Source: Cyclobacteriaceae bacterium (GTDB lineage Bacteria > Bacteroidota > Bacteroidia > Cytophagales > Cyclobacteriaceae). Taken from it: 64,000 nucleotides of DNA. Every line of letters starts with the position of its first letter. Within the stretch, counting starts at the first letter, position 1. This document shows positions 1-7,614 of this stretch, piece by piece. The stretch spans positions 62,001 through 126,000 of the forward strand of contig JAPZUF010000011.1 of the NCBI GenBank assembly GCA_027533395.1, in the 5' to 3' direction. Made by a program: the position numbers and the translations under genes. The notes under the pieces are model-generated. The model made no database searches. It saw nothing but the letters and a program-made list of their open reading frames with translations, and was not told the DNA's origin.

Positions 1-2
1 GA

Positions 3-848
3 TTGTTAAAAAGATCTCAGATAAGAATAACTGAGCATGACTTAATTATTTACTATGCTTCATCCTTAGTGAATTGTGAGCCAACAAAAATTTACTCAGT
101 GTTAAAAGAAATCTGTTATGTCGCAGATCATTATGATGATCTTTTAATTAAAAAATACAATGCAACTCATTTGGCAGAACCGAAAGTTATCAAATTAAAA
201 AGTACAGATAAAATTTTGGCGAGAAGCATTGCATTGGCCATCCTTGATGAAACAATTTACTATGTTCAATACCTAGAAACTTTAAACTTAACCAACGAAA
301 TTGTTGATTTACTTGAAATAGCACTATATCGGATTGACCTTGCTCTATCGCCACAAGGTTTATTAAAAAGTAAGCTGGAACAAACTTTAAATTTCATCTC
401 AGAAAAAAATAATTCAAAGGAAGAAAAAATTGAAATTGGTAAAAACTTTATACAGTTTATCAAACAAATGCCTATACCTGAATTTGACGAACACTTATAT
501 CAGGCAGAAGTTTTTATTACTCAAAGAGAGATAGTTAGCACTGAATATGTTTATCAAATACTGATTCAATTAAATGATCGATGTCAAAAACTTATTCAAA
601 ATAATCATAACTATCCTTCTGTTTGCATCCAGTATTTGCATGAATTGTATAGAATACTATATCACTATAACCTAAAGCCAACCCTACACACCAAAATCTT
701 AAGAATGATTAGAGAAGCTGCTGAAACAAAATGGGAAGAAGCCGCCAGTTTCTTCTTTCTTCAAATCAGTCTGGAAATTAAAAATCATACAACGTTTTCT
801 TACTTTATAAATGGCAATGAAAAAGATTATTCTAATCTTCATTCATAG
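3..848 (+). CDS. Unrecognised helical protein, C-terminal part, probably 5'-truncated
   Basis: The frame is open from the window edge, and the first possible start is a TTG at base 3, so the true start is probably outside. At least 281 residues are visible. The protein is rich in Leu, Ile, Lys and Glu and looks fully alpha-helical, with no signal peptide, membrane segment or catalytic motif that I recognise. Runs of long amphipathic helices suggest a TPR- or HEAT-like scaffold, but I see no clean repeat. It is convergent with the glycosyltransferase at 944-2094. Function is not assigned. Confidence 0.6.
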   Translation: MLKRSQIRITEHDLIIYYASSLVNCEPTKIYSVLKEICYVADHYDDLLIKKYNATHLAEPKVIKLKSTDKILARSIALAILDETIYYVQYLETLNLTNEIVDLLEIALYRIDLALSPQGLLKSKLEQTLNFISEKNNSKEEKIEIGKNFIQFIKQMPIPEFDEHLYQAEVFITQREIVSTEYVYQILIQLNDRCQKLIQNNHNYPSVCIQYLHELYRILYHYNLKPTLHTKILRMIREAAETKWEEAASFFFLQISLEIKNHTTFSYFINGNEKDYSNLHS

Positions 849-943
849 GCACTGACCAGTTATGCAATATATTTTGAATTTGGAATGAATAGGATGAATA
901 TCGAAGTAATATAAGCCTCTTCAATAATAAAAATAATTTCAAT

Positions 944-2094
944 CTATCTATTTGCCTTTTCCCAAATTACACTTTGTGTGCCTTTAAGGTAACGCCATAA
1001 GCCTGCATAAGCTGCTGCATTCATCAGTAGAATATATCCAGCAATAACCATCGGTTTTGTAATTACCGATTTAGACTTCAAAACTAAGCCAACTAAGCCA
1101 AAAGCAATAGCTAAACTTTCTGCTATCAGCACTAAGCCAAAAAATAAAGATTGTGAATGTGTAGCCAGGATGGCTGTTATCAACCACAACAACGGCAATA
1201 AAAAGGGTACAACAGCCCAACGCAAAAAACGATGCGATACAAATAACAAACTTAACATACCATACTTAAACGGATTTAAAATGCCGGGCAAATAAGCAAG
1301 CGATTGAAAGCCTCCGGCACAAATGCGCACTTTGCGCTTCCATTCATCTGTTAACGATGCTGAAGGCTCTTCAGCCGCATATGCATTGGGTTCGTAAACA
1401 ACTTTAAATCCTCGCATGGCAATGCGCATCGATAGTACAAAATCTTCTATGATGGTGTTGGCTGGTAATTCTTCATATAAATTTCTTCTGAAAGAAAACA
1501 ACTCTCCTGCCGCGCCAACGGTAGAATATAAGTTACTATCAATTTTCTTCAGCCAAGATTCGTAACGCCAATACAATCCTTCTCCTTCTCCTGCCTTTGT
1601 TCCGCTGTTTCTTACTCGCTTTTCTCCAGCCACTGCTCCTACCTTTTCATTTCTATAATGGCGCACAATATTTATAATAGCCTCCTCATTCAGCATACAA
1701 TTTGCATCTGTTAAAATTATAATAGGCGAATGCACCAAAGGCATAATGCGTTGCACCGCTGCTAACTTTCCTTTACGTGTTGGTGTATGATGATGATAAA
1801 TGTTATCGTATTGTTTAATAACTAATTCGCTGCTATCTGTTGACCCATCTGTTACGATATGTATTTTTAATTTGTTAACCGGATATGCCAGCGCCAATGT
1901 ATTTTCTATTTTTTCTGGTAAGATATTGGCTTCGTTATACGCAGCAACAATAAGGGCTACCTCAGGTTCGAATAAACTCTTCATGACTATTTTCTTTTTA
2001 ACCGTGCCCATAAACCAAAAACAAAGCCGTGCCCTAGGTAGGTGTACACTACTATAGCCGTCATTAACCAAAAAGTTGTTTGCAAAACCATCAT
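944..2094 (-). CDS. Membrane glycosyltransferase family 2, frameshifted near its N-terminus
   Basis: This is a processive-type GT2 enzyme of about 383 residues if repaired. It would transfer sugars from nucleotide sugars in polysaccharide synthesis at the inner membrane. The catalytic part starts at MKSLFEPEVALIVAAYNEA (ATG at 1984) and shows VTDGSTDSS, the DxD-like TDANCM, IEDF and a KVRICAGG stretch, followed by several C-terminal membrane helices. The expected N-terminal membrane helix (MMVLQTTFWLMTAIVVYTYL) is encoded from ATG 2094 but in another frame, which stops at TAG 1989-1987. Adding one base in the A-rich run at about 1989-1998 would join LKRK to IVMKSLFEP. An alternative open frame upstream to 2071 gives a non-family N-terminus, so I do not accept it. 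It is divergent from the histidine kinase at 2242. Confidence 0.8.
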
Positions 2095-2141
2095 ACTTGT
2101 TTGTCTTAGATGGCGCAAGTTGGTACCGATTGACTTGGTTT

Positions 2142-2182
2142 TCGCTTAATTTCGATTAATCGGCTTAATCCTTCGATTAAAC
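2142..2182. promoter_or_regulatory. Candidate LytTR operator, site 1
   Basis: The 9-mer TTCGATTAA occurs at 2151-2159 and again at 2172-2180, a perfect direct repeat with a 12-bp spacer and 21-bp period. A related CTTAAT word occurs at 2145 and 2164. It lies between the divergent starts of the GT2 gene (2094) and the hybrid kinase (2242), with a -7-like CACCTTTG at 2208-2215 on the plus strand. LytTR regulators are known to bind paired 9-bp repeats 12-13 bp apart. Assignment to the LytTR proteins encoded nearby is inference. Confidence 0.6.
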
Positions 2183-2241
2183 CTTTCATTTTAAAATTTA
2201 GTACAATCACCTTTGTTCCCATAAAGCATCACCTACCGCAT

Positions 2242-5200
2242 ATGACCTCAAACGATTCAAATACACGAAAAACATTGCTTCATATTTCTACGCGCATTGG
2301 CTCTACGTTGGATGCTAGCGAGGTTACTGTTTTGTTAGCCGATGGCTTATCTACACTTATCGCTTACGACTTAATGGCTATTTATGTAGCCAACCACGAG
2401 CAAGAAGTTTTTCGTCCTATTATTTTAAAAGGAGAAATCGCTAACAAGCAAAACAAAGATTGGTCCATACCTTTTGGAAAAGGCATTGTAGGTTCAATTA
2501 TTACGAAAGCACAAGGTGAAAATGTAAAGGATGCACACTTGGACCAACGAGCTGTTTATCCTGCTGGTGTTGAAGTAAAGCAAGAGCAAATGATTGCCAT
2601 TCCTTTGCAAATTGGTTCACATTGTTGGGGTGCGTTTATGCTCAATCGTTTATCTCATCATTTTTTTACGGAGGATGAATTTGAAACTGCGCAATTTCTA
2701 GCATCATATGCATCGTTAGCCCTTAACAACATTCAACTGATTAAACAAAATGGTGAGAAAAATAAAACACTTAGCTCTTTATTAAATGCTGTACCCGACC
2801 ATCCGATAAAGGTAGATCGTGCAGGAAAAATTATTGAAAGAACATCCTATTATGGAAAACATGTACATTTTCTTTCTGATATTTTTTCTCCTTCCATCAC
2901 TGATTTGTTTTTGAAGGAACTAGCTCAATCGCTAACTTCCCAACAATCTGTTTCCTTTGAGTTTACCCATACCGAAAAAGATACCAGTCTATTTATTGAA
3001 GCGCGTATTGTTCCTCTGGATGAAGAACATGCTTTAGTTTTAACGCGCGATATAACCCAAACCAAACAAACACAAGCCGAGCTGCGTGATACACAAGCCT
3101 TAAAGCAAGTTATATTCGATACGTTATCTGATGGTGTCATTACTATTAATGATAAAGGCTTTATCATTTTTAGTAATGAAGTAACCGGAAAAATTTTTGG
3201 CTACGAAACGCACGAGTTAATCGGGCAAAAACTGGAAATCATCATGCCTGATTATTTTAAAACGTTGCACGCAAAAAGTTTTGAAAGATACAATCAAACA
3301 GGAGAGAAAAAGCTACACAGTTGGACATCACTCGAACTTCCTGGCTTACACAAACATGGACGAGAAATTCCATTAGAGATTAGTTTTGGCGAAACGTTTT
3401 CTAACGGAAGAAGAATTTTCAGCGGTATTTTGCGCGATATAAGTTCAAGAAAAAAGAACGAAGAAAATTTAAAATCTACCAGCACTCGCTTACAAAATCT
3501 TATTAAAACTATTCAGGCCGGTGTTTTGGTAGAAGATGAAAACCGACATGTTGTTTTATGCAACGATCAGTTTTGCCAAATGTTTGGTATTCCGGCACCA
3601 GCCGATTCTTTAATAGGAATGGATTGTTCTAACGCTGCCGAACAATCTAAAAATCTTTTTGCCGACCCCAACTTCTTTGTTACCCGCATTCAGGAATTAT
3701 TAAACACACGCGAAATAGCCGTAAACGAAGAATGCGAATTGATCAACGGTAAGGTATATGCCAGAGACTATGTCCCAATTTTTATTGATAACGAATACCG
3801 CGGCCATTTGTGGTTATACAGAGATGTTACCGAAACCAAACAAATACAAAACGATTTACTTCGGGCCAAACAATTGGCCGAAGTGTCGATGAATGCCAAA
3901 CAGGATTTTCTCGCCAAAATGAGTCACGAGTTACGCACGCCTATTAATGGTGTGCTGGGTTTAACCAACCTGATGATCAACTCAGAATTATCTAAAGAAA
4001 ACCTAGAGTATTTAAATGGTATTCGTTTTTCTGGCGAACACTTGCTTTCGATTATTAATGATATCCTCGATCTCTCTAAGATAGAAGCCGGCAAACTTCA
4101 AATTGAATCTGTAGCTTTTGATGCACGCGAAGTAGTTGATCAGCTTGTACAAAATTTAAAAGTACAAGCAGAAGCAAAAAACATTGTTTTAGCTGTCGAT
4201 TGGGAATCCGTCATACCTTCTACATTACTGGGCGATCCGCTAAGGCTTAGTCAGGTGTTAATGAATTTACTTTCTAATGCCATTAAATTTACAGCGGAAG
4301 GATCGGTTCGTATTTCTGGTAAAGCAAATCTAATCAACGAACAAACTTGCGAATTACAATTTACCGTGAAAGACAGTGGCATAGGCATTCCGAAAGAAAA
4401 GCTTGATGTCATCTTCGAAAGTTTCACGCAAGCCGATCAATCTACTGCCGTACGCTTTGGCGGCACCGGGTTGGGGTTAACCATAGTAAAGCAATTGGTG
4501 GAAATGCAAGGTGGAAGAATTTTATTAAATAGTGAAGTCGGCAAAGGCTCGGTGTTTACCATTATCATACCGTATGAAAGAGCAGAAAAAAATATACTGC
4601 CAACGTTAAAAGAAACAAAAACCTTAGTGGATTTTCCGGGTAGTAAAGTTTTGGTGGTAGAAGATAACCTTATCAACCAATTGGTTACGAAACGAACTTT
4701 AGAAAATTGGCAGATAGAAGTTGTGGTAGCCAACAATGGTGCTGAGGCGTTAGACATTCTTCGCGACCAACATGATTTTAATCTTGTCATTATGGATGTG
4801 CAAATGCCTGAAATGGATGGCATTGAAGCCACACAACACATCAGAAATAATTTTCAAGAACCTGTTAAGCATATCAATATTTTAGCCATGACGGCCTCCG
4901 TATTACACGATCCACGCGGAAGAGTAATGCGCGCAGGCATGCAAGATTATATTTCGAAACCCTTTCAACCAGCTGACTTAAATTTTAAACTCACTCAATT
5001 TTTGAAAGTTGGTGACCAAACAAATGCGAACCACACAACAAAAGAAAACAGAGGTTATCTTAAAATGGATTATCTCGAAAGTATTTCACCTGGTAATACA
5101 GCCTTTCAAATAGAAATGATTAAACTATTCGAAAAGCAATCGAAAGAATTTATGCAGCAAGCCAAAACTGCCTTTATCAAGGAAGATTTTGAACTACTCA

Positions 5201-5403
5201 AAAAACTGGCGCATAGCTTTAAACCACAAGGCGCCTATGTGGGCATTAATTCGTTAACTACCATTGTAAGCAAAGTAGAAGAAGCAGCCTCCTTGCACGA
5301 AGGTGCCGAAACCATTGCCGCGCTATTGGCTCAAATACAAATTATTCTCGATCATGCCTACATGGAAATAGAACTTATTAAAAATAACCAACATACAAAT
5401 TAA
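2242..5403 (+). CDS. Soluble hybrid sensor histidine kinase (GAF-PAS-PAS-PAS-HisKA-HATPase-REC-Hpt)
   Basis: This 1053-residue cytoplasmic hybrid kinase has no membrane segment. A GAF domain occupies about 8-165, followed by a weak PAS (about 170-280) and two clear PAS domains (about 285-405 and 415-540). HisKA follows with MSHELRTP and phospho-acceptor His562. The ATPase has its N box at NLLSNAIKF (Asn679) and DSGIGIP and FGGTGLGL glycine boxes. The receiver has acidic residues E807/D808, Asp852 as phospho-acceptor and Lys906, and a C-terminal Hpt domain has His991. The full His-Asp-His relay is therefore in one chain and can pass phosphate to separate receivers. A receiver gene follows after one base, so the two are co-transcribed. 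The signal is unknown and must be intracellular. Confidence 0.93.
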   Translation: MTSNDSNTRKTLLHISTRIGSTLDASEVTVLLADGLSTLIAYDLMAIYVANHEQEVFRPIILKGEIANKQNKDWSIPFGKGIVGSIITKAQGENVKDAHLDQRAVYPAGVEVKQEQMIAIPLQIGSHCWGAFMLNRLSHHFFTEDEFETAQFLASYASLALNNIQLIKQNGEKNKTLSSLLNAVPDHPIKVDRAGKIIERTSYYGKHVHFLSDIFSPSITDLFLKELAQSLTSQQSVSFEFTHTEKDTSLFIEARIVPLDEEHALVLTRDITQTKQTQAELRDTQALKQVIFDTLSDGVITINDKGFIIFSNEVTGKIFGYETHELIGQKLEIIMPDYFKTLHAKSFERYNQTGEKKLHSWTSLELPGLHKHGREIPLEISFGETFSNGRRIFSGILRDISSRKKNEENLKSTSTRLQNLIKTIQAGVLVEDENRHVVLCNDQFCQMFGIPAPADSLIGMDCSNAAEQSKNLFADPNFFVTRIQELLNTREIAVNEECELINGKVYARDYVPIFIDNEYRGHLWLYRDVTETKQIQNDLLRAKQLAEVSMNAKQDFLAKMSHELRTPINGVLGLTNLMINSELSKENLEYLNGIRFSGEHLLSIINDILDLSKIEAGKLQIESVAFDAREVVDQLVQNLKVQAEAKNIVLAVDWESVIPSTLLGDPLRLSQVLMNLLSNAIKFTAEGSVRISGKANLINEQTCELQFTVKDSGIGIPKEKLDVIFESFTQADQSTAVRFGGTGLGLTIVKQLVEMQGGRILLNSEVGKGSVFTIIIPYERAEKNILPTLKETKTLVDFPGSKVLVVEDNLINQLVTKRTLENWQIEVVVANNGAEALDILRDQHDFNLVIMDVQMPEMDGIEATQHIRNNFQEPVKHINILAMTASVLHDPRGRVMRAGMQDYISKPFQPADLNFKLTQFLKVGDQTNANHTTKENRGYLKMDYLESISPGNTAFQIEMIKLFEKQSKEFMQQAKTAFIKEDFELLKKLAHSFKPQGAYVGINSLTTIVSKVEEAASLHEGAETIAALLAQIQIILDHAYMEIELIKNNQHTN

Positions 5404-5404
5404 T

Positions 5405-5821
5405 ATGAATGCTACATTAAACTTACTCATCGCAGATGATGAACCCAGTCTTCCTGTTCTGTTAAAAGAATTTTTTAGAAAAGAATTTAACAGCACACAC
5501 GTACCCGATGGCGACTCTTGCCTCCATCATGTAACACGTGTTTCTGTACCCGATGTTATTATCTTAGACTTAAACATGCCCGGATTGGATGGTTTACAAA
5601 CTGTAAAACGCATCAGGGAAAACCCTGAGTGGAACAATATTGCCATCGTAATGTTATCAGCAACCGAGAATAGCACAGCCCGAATTGAGTGTTTAAAGGC
5701 CGGTGCCGATGATTTTATTACAAAGCCTTTCAATCCGGAGGAGATTCGCGTCAGAATTCGTGCTATCTTGAGACGAATTTTGGAAGTTAATCATCCATGG
5801 TTGAAAAAATCCGCTGCCTAA
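5405..5821 (+). CDS. Single-domain response regulator
   Basis: This 138-residue protein consists of a CheY-like receiver domain with no output domain. It has the acidic pocket D11/D12, phospho-acceptor Asp55 in LDLNMPGLDG, and Lys107 in TKPFNPEE. It starts two bases after the hybrid kinase stop and overlaps the next gene by 25 bp, so it belongs to one operon with both. It probably takes phosphate from the kinase's Hpt domain and acts through protein contacts, as a relay or phosphate sink. The partner is not visible from the sequence. Confidence 0.9.
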   Translation: MNATLNLLIADDEPSLPVLLKEFFRKEFNSTHVPDGDSCLHHVTRVSVPDVIILDLNMPGLDGLQTVKRIRENPEWNNIAIVMLSATENSTARIECLKAGADDFITKPFNPEEIRVRIRAILRRILEVNHPWLKKSAA

Positions 5822-6495
5822 TTGTAGACGATGACGACATGTCGCGCAAAATGCTCGAGATGTTGGTCCTACAAGTTAAAAGCTTACAGCTCGTTGCCTC
5901 TTGTAATAATCCTTTGCAAGCACGCGAAGTATTAACTTCTCAACCGATAGATTTACTATTTCTGGATATGGAAATGCCAGATCTATCGGGGCTTGATTTA
6001 CTTAAATCGTTAAACAGTTATCCTGAAGTGATTATTGCTTCTGCTAAAGAACAATATGCGCTTCAGGCTTTTGATTTTGAAGTTACCGATTACTTATTAA
6101 AACCTGTCGTGCTCGACAGATTTTTAAAAGCTGTAGACCGTGTAGAAAAAAGATTAGCCCAAGAAAAAGATAGTTACACTACACCAGAATCTGTTTTCGT
6201 AAAAGCTAATAATCAAATTGTAGGTATTCGACTTTCCGATATTACTTGGATTGAAGCCTATGGTGATTATGTGAACATCTATACTGAGAAAGATCGTTTT
6301 ATTGTACACTCTACCATGAAGGGCATCGAAAATAAAATGCCGCGCGATCAGTTTATTCGTGTGCATCGTTCGTTTATTGTTCGCTTCGATCGCATTCAGG
6401 CTATTGAAGATACCGTGGTTATCATTGGCAAAAAACTAATTCCTATTGGCGAATCGTATCGCCCGGAGTTAATGCGCAGATTAAATCTTTTATAA
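5797..6495 (+). CDS. LytTR-family DNA-binding response regulator
   Basis: This is a 232-residue transcription regulator. An N-terminal receiver has D11-D14 and phospho-acceptor Asp57 in LFLDMEMPDLSG. A C-terminal LytTR domain starts near residue 130, with the typical stretches DITWIEAYGDYVNIYT and FIRVHRSFIV. LytTR domains bind paired 9-bp repeats 12-13 bp apart. Candidate sites of this form lie upstream of its own operon (2151-2182) and just downstream (6599-6650). The start overlaps the previous gene by 25 bp, which suggests translational coupling. It resembles the second LytTR regulator at 22319-23002 along its whole length. The likely role is output of the hybrid-kinase relay onto the polysaccharide genes (inference). 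Confidence 0.92.
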   Translation: MVEKIRCLIVDDDDMSRKMLEMLVLQVKSLQLVASCNNPLQAREVLTSQPIDLLFLDMEMPDLSGLDLLKSLNSYPEVIIASAKEQYALQAFDFEVTDYLLKPVVLDRFLKAVDRVEKRLAQEKDSYTTPESVFVKANNQIVGIRLSDITWIEAYGDYVNIYTEKDRFIVHSTMKGIENKMPRDQFIRVHRSFIVRFDRIQAIEDTVVIIGKKLIPIGESYRPELMRRLNLL

Positions 6496-6504
6496 AAGTT
6501 GTTT

Positions 6505-6532
6505 CATTTTGGGTAAACGTCATCCCAAAATG
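6505..6532. terminator. Hairpin after the LytTR gene
   Basis: CATTTTGGG at 6505-6513 pairs perfectly with CCCAAAATG at 6524-6532 around a 10-base loop, starting 9 bases after the stop codon at 6495. There is no T tract on the plus strand, so it may protect a 3' end or be a weak terminator. Confidence 0.4.
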
Positions 6533-6598
6533 GATATCAGGAAAATACCAGACTAGCTAAGTTCTAACTTTTTTCATTAGAAGTTTAGCGTACATCTA

Positions 6599-6650
6599 TC
6601 GTTCAATAGCATTCTGCATTCGATTACTGGTTGTTTACTATCGATAAAGA
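6599..6650. promoter_or_regulatory. Candidate LytTR operator, site 2
   Basis: TCGTTCA (6599), TCGATTA (6620) and TCGATAA (6641) start exactly 21 bp apart. The last two match the repeat word seen before the hybrid kinase. A -7-like TCTCTTTG lies at 6674-6681 and the Hpt gene start follows at 6720. The regularity is seen directly; regulator identity is inferred. Confidence 0.55.
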
Positions 6651-6719
6651 TTTTATCAGTAAATAAGTTGTTTTCTCTTTGGAACAGGATTTGAATTTGT
6701 GGCACAAAACCTAATTACC

Positions 6720-7082
6720 ATGAAACAGCAAACATTTCTGTACCTGGATGAGGAGAGGTTGAATGAGCAGTCGCTTAACAACAGACACATGCGCGAAGAA
6801 TTGGTAAACACTTTTTTGTTGCACTTTCCTAACCTGATTACACGAGCTGAAAAAGCTTTACTACAAAAAGATGGCAATTCATTGGCGAGGGCTTTTCATA
6901 ACCTTAAGGCATCGTTAGGTTTGTTTGGCGCTGCAGATGTGCAAACACAAGCTGCACAAGCTGAAAAAATGGCAACGGATATTTATTCTAATGAATCTCT
7001 CTTAACCGTACACATAGCCCTCGCAAAAGCAAAGGAATTAGTAAAAGAAGTAGAAGAACTAAAAGAGAAAACGAAATCGTAA
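6720..7082 (+). CDS. Stand-alone Hpt phosphotransfer protein
   Basis: This 120-residue protein has one histidine phosphotransfer domain. The motif LARAFHNLKASLGLFGA carries the acceptor His60 in the family pattern HxLKxxxxxxG. I chose ATG 6720; a GTG seven codons upstream (6699) is possible, but the domain fits the shorter form. A receiver gene follows after 6 bases. Together they form a second relay module beside the hybrid kinase operon, separated from it by 224 bp that contain a hairpin and candidate operator site 2. It probably shuttles phosphate between the kinase receiver and the lone receivers (inference). Confidence 0.85.
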   Translation: MKQQTFLYLDEERLNEQSLNNRHMREELVNTFLLHFPNLITRAEKALLQKDGNSLARAFHNLKASLGLFGAADVQTQAAQAEKMATDIYSNESLLTVHIALAKAKELVKEVEELKEKTKS

Positions 7083-7088
7083 TTACAA

Positions 7089-7523
7089 ATGGAAAAAATT
7101 GCTTTTGTTGTAGATGATGACATGATCTATCAACAGTTTATGAAAGAACACATGAAGAACCTGGGCTATCGTGTGCTCTCGTTTTTCTCCGGCCAAGCTT
7201 GCATCGCTCAACTTCATCAAAATCCGGATTTAATTATTTTAGATCATCAACTCGATGAAAACGAAAATGGCCTCGATGTTTTACAAAAAATAAAACAAGT
7301 AAAACCTAAAATACCGGTTATCTATCTTTCTGCACAAGATGATATGGCCACAGCCGTACAAGCTTTGCATTTTGGCTCTTTCGATTACATCGAAAAAAAT
7401 TCTGCCGCGTATGTGCGCCTGCGTACTACTGTAGATAAAATTGAAGCATGGAGAAAAAATAGTTTTCTTACTAAACTCAGGACCTTCTTTTTCAATCTTT
7501 ATCAAATTCCAAAAAACGACTAG
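7089..7523 (+). CDS. Single-domain response regulator
   Basis: The 144-residue protein has a receiver domain with D9-D11, phospho-acceptor Asp52 in IILDHQLDE, and the conserved Lys in FDYIEKNS, where the usual Pro after Lys is replaced by Asn. It also has a short basic tail of about 25 residues (WRKNSFLTKLRTFFFNLY) that could be amphipathic. There is no output domain. It is co-transcribed with the Hpt gene just upstream and probably forms a phosphotransfer pair with it. The next gene encodes an LruC-domain lipoprotein. Confidence 0.88.
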   Translation: MEKIAFVVDDDMIYQQFMKEHMKNLGYRVLSFFSGQACIAQLHQNPDLIILDHQLDENENGLDVLQKIKQVKPKIPVIYLSAQDDMATAVQALHFGSFDYIEKNSAAYVRLRTTVDKIEAWRKNSFLTKLRTFFFNLYQIPKND

Positions 7524-7573
7524 GTAATGCCAATCGTCTTGCCGGGCTTGCGGCTTATCTAAAAAATAATCCT

Positions 7574-7605
7574 GTTTTTGGCTAAAGCTTAGTTTTGCCA
7601 AAAAC
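7574..7605. promoter_or_regulatory. Hairpin directly upstream of the LruC lipoprotein start
   Basis: GTTTTTGGC (7574-7582) and GCCAAAAAC (7597-7605) form a perfect 9-bp stem with a 14-base loop, ending 9 bases before the ATG at 7615. It has no following T tract, so it may be a leader structure, or a poor terminator for the receiver gene upstream. Confidence 0.35.
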
Positions 7606-7614
7606 TGAAGACGA

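Noticed and set aside
1992-2001. Phase-variable homopolymer in the GT2 gene
   Set aside because: Runs of four and five A split by a G are too short for typical slipped-strand switching.
1985-2071. In-frame extension of the GT2 gene to ATG 2071
   Set aside because: The added residues have no family likeness, while another frame of the same bases encodes the expected membrane helix.
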